From: Butyrivibrio sp.
GTDB taxonomy: Bacteria; Bacillota_A; Clostridia; Lachnospirales; Lachnospiraceae
Length of the DNA: 19,796 nucleotides
Direction: 5' to 3'
Assembly: GCA_024690635.1 (NCBI GenBank)
Contig: JAILOW010000135.1
Span: 1-19,796 of the forward strand
Shown here piece by piece: positions 15,548-19,796 of this stretch. The stretch's first letter is position 1; every line of letters begins with the position of its first letter. The translations under genes were made by a program, and so were the position numbers. The notes under the pieces were generated by a model. That model had not been told where the DNA came from, did not search any database, and saw only the letters and a list, made by a program, of their open reading frames with translations.

Positions 15548-15585
15548 AAAAAACCTCCTTGATACATACCGTCGTCAAGGAGGTT
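15548..15585 (-). terminator. Riboswitch expression platform: hairpin holding the thiT ribosome site plus U-run
   Basis: In transcript sense, AACCTCCTTGA (15585-15575) pairs perfectly over 11 bases with TCAAGGAGGTT (15562-15552) around a 12-nt loop and runs into a total of six Ts. The 3' arm contains the AAGGAGG ribosome site of thiT (15560-15554). Formation of this hairpin would both end transcription and hide the ribosome site. It lies about 55 nt after the TPP aptamer. Confidence 0.85.
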
Positions 15586-15637
15586 ACTGCGCGCATAACA
15601 GATACATGATATAATCATCACTGCATCAAACGAAAAC

Positions 15638-15725
15638 TTGCTTCCCTACGCCGGCATTGTCCGGGTCAGGTAATAAGGGTTAGACGTGCATGGCACGTTC
15701 ACTCTCAGCATTGCTCCCCTAGCGG
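15638..15725 (-). promoter_or_regulatory. TPP riboswitch (THI element)
   Basis: The conserved cores are present in order on the minus strand: AGGGGAGC, CTGAGAG (15709-15703), ACCTGACCCGGACAATGCC, then GGCGTAGGGAAGC. A variable P3 stem, ACGTGC pairing with GCACGT around CAT, sits between. The P1 pairing appears short (GCT with AGC). Known TPP riboswitches lower expression of thiamine uptake or synthesis genes when TPP is bound, which fits thiT downstream. Confidence 0.95.
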
Positions 15726-15746
15726 TATTTATTATGTTCATGTAAC

Positions 15747-15775
15747 ATTTAACACTTGATGCACCTTTATGTCAA
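15747..15775 (-). promoter_or_regulatory. Promoter of the thiT riboswitch transcript
   Basis: A perfect TTGACA (15775-15770) and TTAAAT (15752-15747) are 17 bp apart. The predicted start near 15740 lies just before the TPP aptamer. The -35 box is only 8 bp from the ribosome site of the divergent CPBP gene. Confidence 0.7.
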
Positions 15776-15784
15776 TAGATAATT

Positions 15785-15790
15785 GGAGGA
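15785..15790 (+). promoter_or_regulatory. Ribosome site deciding the TTG start of the CPBP gene
   Basis: GGAGGA is followed by seven bases and TTG at 15798. An earlier in-frame TTG at 15783 overlaps this site and so is not a sensible start. Confidence 0.75.
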
Positions 15791-15797
15791 CCAACAG

Positions 15798-16268
15798 TTG
15801 CCCGGATCATTTGATAAAGAAAACCAAAAGCCCCTTCGCCCATACAGCTATCTTTTGTTTGCCCTTCTTGGCGGAGCTTTGGCCCTTTGCCTTACCTATA
15901 TTTTCAATATAACGGGCCTTACGGAAATGGAGTCCTACAAAGAGGTGGCGGATGCCCAGTTCTTCGGAGGTCTTTCCATGCCTGTCATGATACTGACCTA
16001 CTGTCTTCTTACTCCTTTTTGCGAGGAGCTTATCTTCAGGCGCTTTTTAATGAATTTCCTGGAAAAAAATCTTGATATAAGGATCTGCATAGTGCTGTCC
16101 GCAGCACTCTTTGGCATATATCACTGGAACCTTGTTCAGGGCCTGTATGCATTTATCATGGGCCTTCTCATGGCATTTATGTACGCAAGGTACAAACGCC
16201 TGTCAGTGCCCTTTACGATCCATGCTGCCGCAAATGCTGCAGCCCTTGCCTTTACCTTCCTTCTTTGA
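15798..16268 (+). CDS. CPBP-family intramembrane metalloprotease (Abi/Rce1-like)
   Basis: This 156-residue membrane protein starts at TTG (15798) with a strong GGAGGA site. It has about four hydrophobic segments. The three CPBP motifs are intact: EELIFR (Glu76, Glu77, Arg81), FGIYH (Phe105 to His109) and HAAAN (His142, Asn146), which bind the metal and activate water in relatives such as Rce1. CPBP proteins cut membrane-embedded or prenylated substrates, and some bacterial ones process or give immunity to peptides. No bacteriocin gene is seen nearby, so the substrate is unknown. It is short for the family but complete. It diverges from the thiT promoter and converges on addA with a 15-bp gap. 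No clear promoter or terminator was assigned. Confidence 0.88.
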   Translation: MPGSFDKENQKPLRPYSYLLFALLGGALALCLTYIFNITGLTEMESYKEVADAQFFGGLSMPVMILTYCLLTPFCEELIFRRFLMNFLEKNLDIRICIVLSAALFGIYHWNLVQGLYAFIMGLLMAFMYARYKRLSVPFTIHAAANAAALAFTFLL

Positions 16269-16283
16269 TCCTGCCAAGCCTTA

Positions 16284-19200
16284 TTACAGCGAAATATCCT
16301 TGGAAAGCCCAAAGGAATAGATAAAGACTTCCTTTACCTTTTTGTCTGTGGCTCTTTCAAGAGCATCCTTGTAATAATCAAGCTGGATGTGGTAGCGGTC
16401 TGTAAGCTCCTTTGCAGAATCCACCCTATCTGTCTTGTAGTCCATAAGGATTATGTCGTCCCCTTCGGTAAACCAGGCGTCAATGATACCCTGAACCAGC
16501 ACCATCTCATCCTCGGGGAATCTCTTATCAAGGTTAGAAGCGCTGACTCCCATCATAAATGGCTTTTCACGGTACAAAGTACCATTTCTGAAGGCCTGCC
16601 CCATTCTCTTTCCAAGATCGCAGCTTAAAAATGCCACTATATCAGGCGCATATACGCACTCCGCGTATTCTCCGGGTATCATGTTTTCGGATACTTTCTT
16701 TGCCATCCATTTTCTGATAGCAGCGGCACACTCTTTTGCCCTGGAGGGATCAGCGGTGGTTTCCATAAATTCCTCATTGCCGTAGATATCCTCATCCAAA
16801 AGCTCCATTATGCGGTGATAGGCTGTTCCTCTCTCAGCTCCCGTAAGACGCCCTGTCTGTTCTTTTTCTTCCTTTTCCTCATTTTCGGCATAATCCGCAA
16901 ACTCTTCGGTTTTTGTAAATACCTCTCCTTCCTCTTCAAGCATCTTTTTCTTTAACTCTGTTACTGAGGTTTTGGTAAAGAGTCCCTTAAGTTCACTGTG
17001 GGAGTAGCGTCCCTCAAACTTCTCCTTTATGACAGAGAGCATATCTTTATCAGCAAGCTCAGCGGATCTGTTAAGGTCCTCTTTCCTGAATACTCCCATA
17101 AGATCTGAAATTGCAAGGTCTCTTTTAAGATCCTCATCGCAAAGGGTATAGATTTTAAGAGCCGGAACGTTTTCAGACTTATCCCTGTATGTCTCAAAAT
17201 CCCCAACAGTGATCTCAAGATCACTTCTAAGCTGCGCCATGGCAGGGTGGCCTATAAGAGCCCGTATCACGAAATCGTAGTAGCTCTTTGCATCAAGTCT
17301 TTTCGAATAGGGAAGTAGCCTTCCTTCTCCGAAAAGAGCTGCCATATCCGCAAACCTGTCAGAAAGGTCTTTTACGGCATCCTTCACATAGGAGGTCATG
17401 ATCAGCTTTTCCTTGGCCCTTGTAAGCGCAACATAAAGAACTCGAAGTTCCTCTCCCATGTTTTCAGAAAGCATTCTCTTTGCGATAACAAGGCGCTTTA
17501 AGGTGTCAAATTTAAGCCTCTTTTCAGAGTCTATGCACTTTACGCCAAGGCCAAGATCCATATCTGCGATCAGATCCCCTGTGATATCTCTTTTGTCGAA
17601 TCTCTTGTTAAGACCTGATGCGAATACAACAGGAAATTCAAGGCCCTTACTCTTGTGTATGCTCATGATGCGCACTACATCCGCATTTTCATCGATGGTA
17701 CCCGCTTCGCCGTAGTCCACCTTTACAGCTTTAACATGCTCAATGTAGCGCACGAAGTGGAAAAGCCCCTTAAAGCTTGTCTTTTCAAAGTTAACCGCGT
17801 AGTTAATGAGCTGTTCTATGTTAGCCCTCCTCTGTTCTCCTCCGGGAAGGGCTGTCATCAGGGTTTCATCCCCCGTTTCATCAAGCACATACTGAAGCAG
17901 CACGTGTACAGGCGTGTATTCGGCTCTTTCCCTAAGATCTGCCATAAAGGAAATAAAGCCTGTCAGCTTGTCATAAAGGTCCTTCGAAAGGGCATTATCC
18001 CCCAACAGCGTAAGGCCCTCAAAAAAGCTGTCACAAAGGCAGGCCTCTTCGTCTTTATCTACTGCGATGCGAAGAAGTGCCAGTTCCTCATCGTCAAAGC
18101 CTCCAAGGGGAGACTTCATAACGCTTATAACCTGTATATCCTGTCTTGGATTGTCCACTGCCGAAAGAAGGTTAAGGAGAACTGAAACCTCATACATGTC
18201 AAAATAGCCTGATTTTGACTCGATGTAGGCAGGAATGCCGTTATCCTCAAGGACTCTTTTAAATACGTCATCCCAGCCTGCTGTGGCCCTTAAAAGTATG
18301 ACCATGTCCTTGTAATCAAGGTCAGGATTTTCCTGTCTTAAGCTCTTTATCCTCTCTGCAACCGCAAGAGCTTCCTTTTCCCTGGCATTAAGCCTTAAAA
18401 GGTCATAATCCTGTAAAGAGATGTCTCTTTCCGCAGCTTCATCCCGGGCATCCTCATCCTCTAAGTCACCCCCCTGCTCGGCACCGTTAACGATGATAAG
18501 CTCTGGAGTTACGTCAAAGGTCGGCGGATCATAACTTGCACCTGTAACCAGCTCTGCGTCTTTATCGTAGTCAACACCGCCAAGATCCTCTCCCATGATC
18601 CTTTGGAAGATATAGTTGGTGGATTCAAGGACCTCTTTTCTGCTGCGAAAGTTCTTATGAAGGTCGATCCTGCGATCTGATGCTGCAGGGTCCCTGTCAT
18701 ATTTGTGGAACTTCTCCATGAAAATTTCAGGTCTTGCAAGCCTGAACTTATAAATGCTCTGCTTTACATCACCGACCATGAAACGCTCGGAAATACCGGC
18801 ATTTTCACCTGAGATAGCCTTTAATACCATTTCCTGAACGCTGTTACTGTCCTGATACTCATCTATGAGGACCTCTTTGAAATACTCTCTGTATTCAAGA
18901 GCAACCGTTGTGGGCGTGCATTTTTCAAATATCTCTTTTGCGGAAAGACCTGCGCACTCCTCATCCGATGGATGGTTTACAAGGATCCTCAGGGCAAAAT
19001 GCTCCATATCGGAAAAGTCGATAACCTGTCTTTCCCTCTTTATTTCTTCAAAGCCTTTTTCAAACAAAAGGGTAAGCCTGCAAAGCTCCTTCACCGCCCT
19101 GTCGCAAAGCTTCATCTGATCTATGATGGTACCGGAAGTAAGGGCAAAATAGGTCTCCGTGTATTTTTTAATAGCATCTTTGTATTTATCCCTTAGCTTT

Positions 19201-19796
19201 CTGACATATTCCCTTTTATCACCATTAACGCTGTCATCCTTTTTTCCGGGAAGTCTGTCAAAGCTTACGGTTCTGAGGGCATCAAAAAGCTCGTCATAGG
19301 TCTCGTACTTTTTAAGGTCCGAAAACATTTCGCTCTCTCTGCGGAGCAGATCCTCGTACATGTAAGGACCGTCAGGCTCAAGACAGATGTCCGCAGCGGT
19401 TTTTGCAAGGGCTGCACAGTCATCTATAGTGGTCTTTGCATATTCGATAGCCTTTTTTACCCAGTCAAGCTCATCAAAGTTCCTGCCTTCCAGGTCATAG
19501 TCCCCTGCTCTTTCCCTGATCCAGTCTTCAGGAAAAGGCATACTGTCAGCAAATTTATGAAGACGCTCTATGTATTCCTCAATCTTTTTATCACTGCTGC
19601 CAACGCTGAAGTATTCCATGGCATATACAAAGTCCGGATTCTCACCGCGTCTTGCCTTTTCATACTCCTCTTCAAGCATTCCGGACATGACCTCTTCTTT
19701 TATGAGGGTAAGCTCTGCGCTGTCCCCGACTCTGAAGGAAGGGTCTATGCCTATGGCATTAAAATTATTCCTCACCACATACTGGCAAAAAGAGTC
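16284..19796 (-). CDS. addA: ATP-dependent helicase/nuclease subunit A, partial (N-terminus beyond window)
   Basis: AddA, with AddB, processes double-strand DNA ends for recombination in Firmicutes. The visible 1170 residues stay in frame to the right edge, starting just upstream at DSFCQYVV, a region normally about 100 residues into AddA. Walker A is therefore outside the window. UvrD-type motifs are present: DEYQD (18863-18849), VGDVKQSIYKFR (just after, near 18775-18741), IHKSKGLEFPVVFASG (near 17670-17620) and VALTRAKEKL (near 17435-17400). The C-terminal RecB-like nuclease shows IILMDYKTDR followed by QLDYY (near 16455-16380). The GTG at 19778 inside the frame is not the real start. addB would be expected upstream, beyond the window. 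The gene ends 15 bp from the convergent CPBP gene. Confidence 0.96.
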   Translation of the reverse strand, partial: DSFCQYVVRNNFNAIGIDPSFRVGDSAELTLIKEEVMSGMLEEEYEKARRGENPDFVYAMEYFSVGSSDKKIEEYIERLHKFADSMPFPEDWIRERAGDYDLEGRNFDELDWVKKAIEYAKTTIDDCAALAKTAADICLEPDGPYMYEDLLRRESEMFSDLKKYETYDELFDALRTVSFDRLPGKKDDSVNGDKREYVRKLRDKYKDAIKKYTETYFALTSGTIIDQMKLCDRAVKELCRLTLLFEKGFEEIKRERQVIDFSDMEHFALRILVNHPSDEECAGLSAKEIFEKCTPTTVALEYREYFKEVLIDEYQDSNSVQEMVLKAISGENAGISERFMVGDVKQSIYKFRLARPEIFMEKFHKYDRDPAASDRRIDLHKNFRSRKEVLESTNYIFQRIMGEDLGGVDYDKDAELVTGASYDPPTFDVTPELIIVNGAEQGGDLEDEDARDEAAERDISLQDYDLLRLNAREKEALAVAERIKSLRQENPDLDYKDMVILLRATAGWDDVFKRVLEDNGIPAYIESKSGYFDMYEVSVLLNLLSAVDNPRQDIQVISVMKSPLGGFDDEELALLRIAVDKDEEACLCDSFFEGLTLLGDNALSKDLYDKLTGFISFMADLRERAEYTPVHVLLQYVLDETGDETLMTALPGGEQRRANIEQLINYAVNFEKTSFKGLFHFVRYIEHVKAVKVDYGEAGTIDENADVVRIMSIHKSKGLEFPVVFASGLNKRFDKRDITGDLIADMDLGLGVKCIDSEKRLKFDTLKRLVIAKRMLSENMGEELRVLYVALTRAKEKLIMTSYVKDAVKDLSDRFADMAALFGEGRLLPYSKRLDAKSYYDFVIRALIGHPAMAQLRSDLEITVGDFETYRDKSENVPALKIYTLCDEDLKRDLAISDLMGVFRKEDLNRSAELADKDMLSVIKEKFEGRYSHSELKGLFTKTSVTELKKKMLEEEGEVFTKTEEFADYAENEEKEEKEQTGRLTGAERGTAYHRIMELLDEDIYGNEEFMETTADPSRAKECAAAIRKWMAKKVSENMIPGEYAECVYAPDIVAFLSCDLGKRMGQAFRNGTLYREKPFMMGVSASNLDKRFPEDEMVLVQGIIDAWFTEGDDIILMDYKTDRVDSAKELTDRYHIQLDYYKDALERATDKKVKEVFIYSFGLSKDISL

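Noticed and set aside
16262..16320. A bidirectional terminator between the CPBP gene and addA
   Set aside because: No stem of useful length with a T run was seen in the 15-bp gap or just beyond it.

Overview
The window looks like a chromosomal stretch from a low-to-mid GC Gram-positive anaerobe of the Clostridia, most likely a Lachnospiraceae member of the Butyrivibrio/Pseudobutyrivibrio type. That placement is inferred from the valS-folC order, the AddA-type (not RecB) recombination nuclease, AsnA, a TPP-riboswitch-controlled ThiT and GGAGG-type ribosome sites. No phage, insertion sequence, CRISPR array, rRNA or tRNA was seen.

Right to left on the minus strand, 7681 to 1 is one tightly packed run of six genes (gaps 2-17 bp): valS, folC, an unannotated 54-residue protein, a zinc-ribbon/TPR membrane protein, an MBOAT O-acyltransferase and the start of an SGNH-like protein cut by the window edge. 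The last two look like a surface O-acylation pair. A sigma-A-like promoter and a 9-bp stem precede valS. Upstream, also on minus, is a soluble TPR-GGDEF diguanylate cyclase (7828-9465) with its own promoter. A gene-free AT-rich interval of 491 bp (9466-9956) follows. It holds three copies of a 12-bp motif, two of them forming a 13-bp perfect inverted repeat, plus a perfect DnaA box. Next on minus is a DinG/XPD-type helicase with an N-terminal RecB/Cas4-like nuclease domain (9957-12419).

Divergent from that helicase, on plus, are asnA and hflX, which overlap by 4 bp (GTGA) and end in an intrinsic terminator. The terminator overlaps the 3' end of the convergent thiT gene (minus). thiT has a full leader: promoter, TPP aptamer, and a perfect 11-bp hairpin that contains the Shine-Dalgarno site and runs into six Us. 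A small CPBP membrane protease (plus, TTG start) diverges from the thiT promoter. The window ends with most of addA (minus), whose N-terminus lies beyond the right edge.

Several starts were moved from the longest reading frame to the codon with a good ribosome site (GGDEF, helicase, thiT, CPBP). Two genes (the GTG-started SGNH protein and the 54-residue protein) were found by reading the minus strand between the obvious genes. Most of the window is ordinary housekeeping sequence. The parts worth a second look are the gene-free interval, the nuclease-helicase fusion, the thiT leader and the envelope-modification tail of the valS operon. No clearly new multi-gene system is evident.
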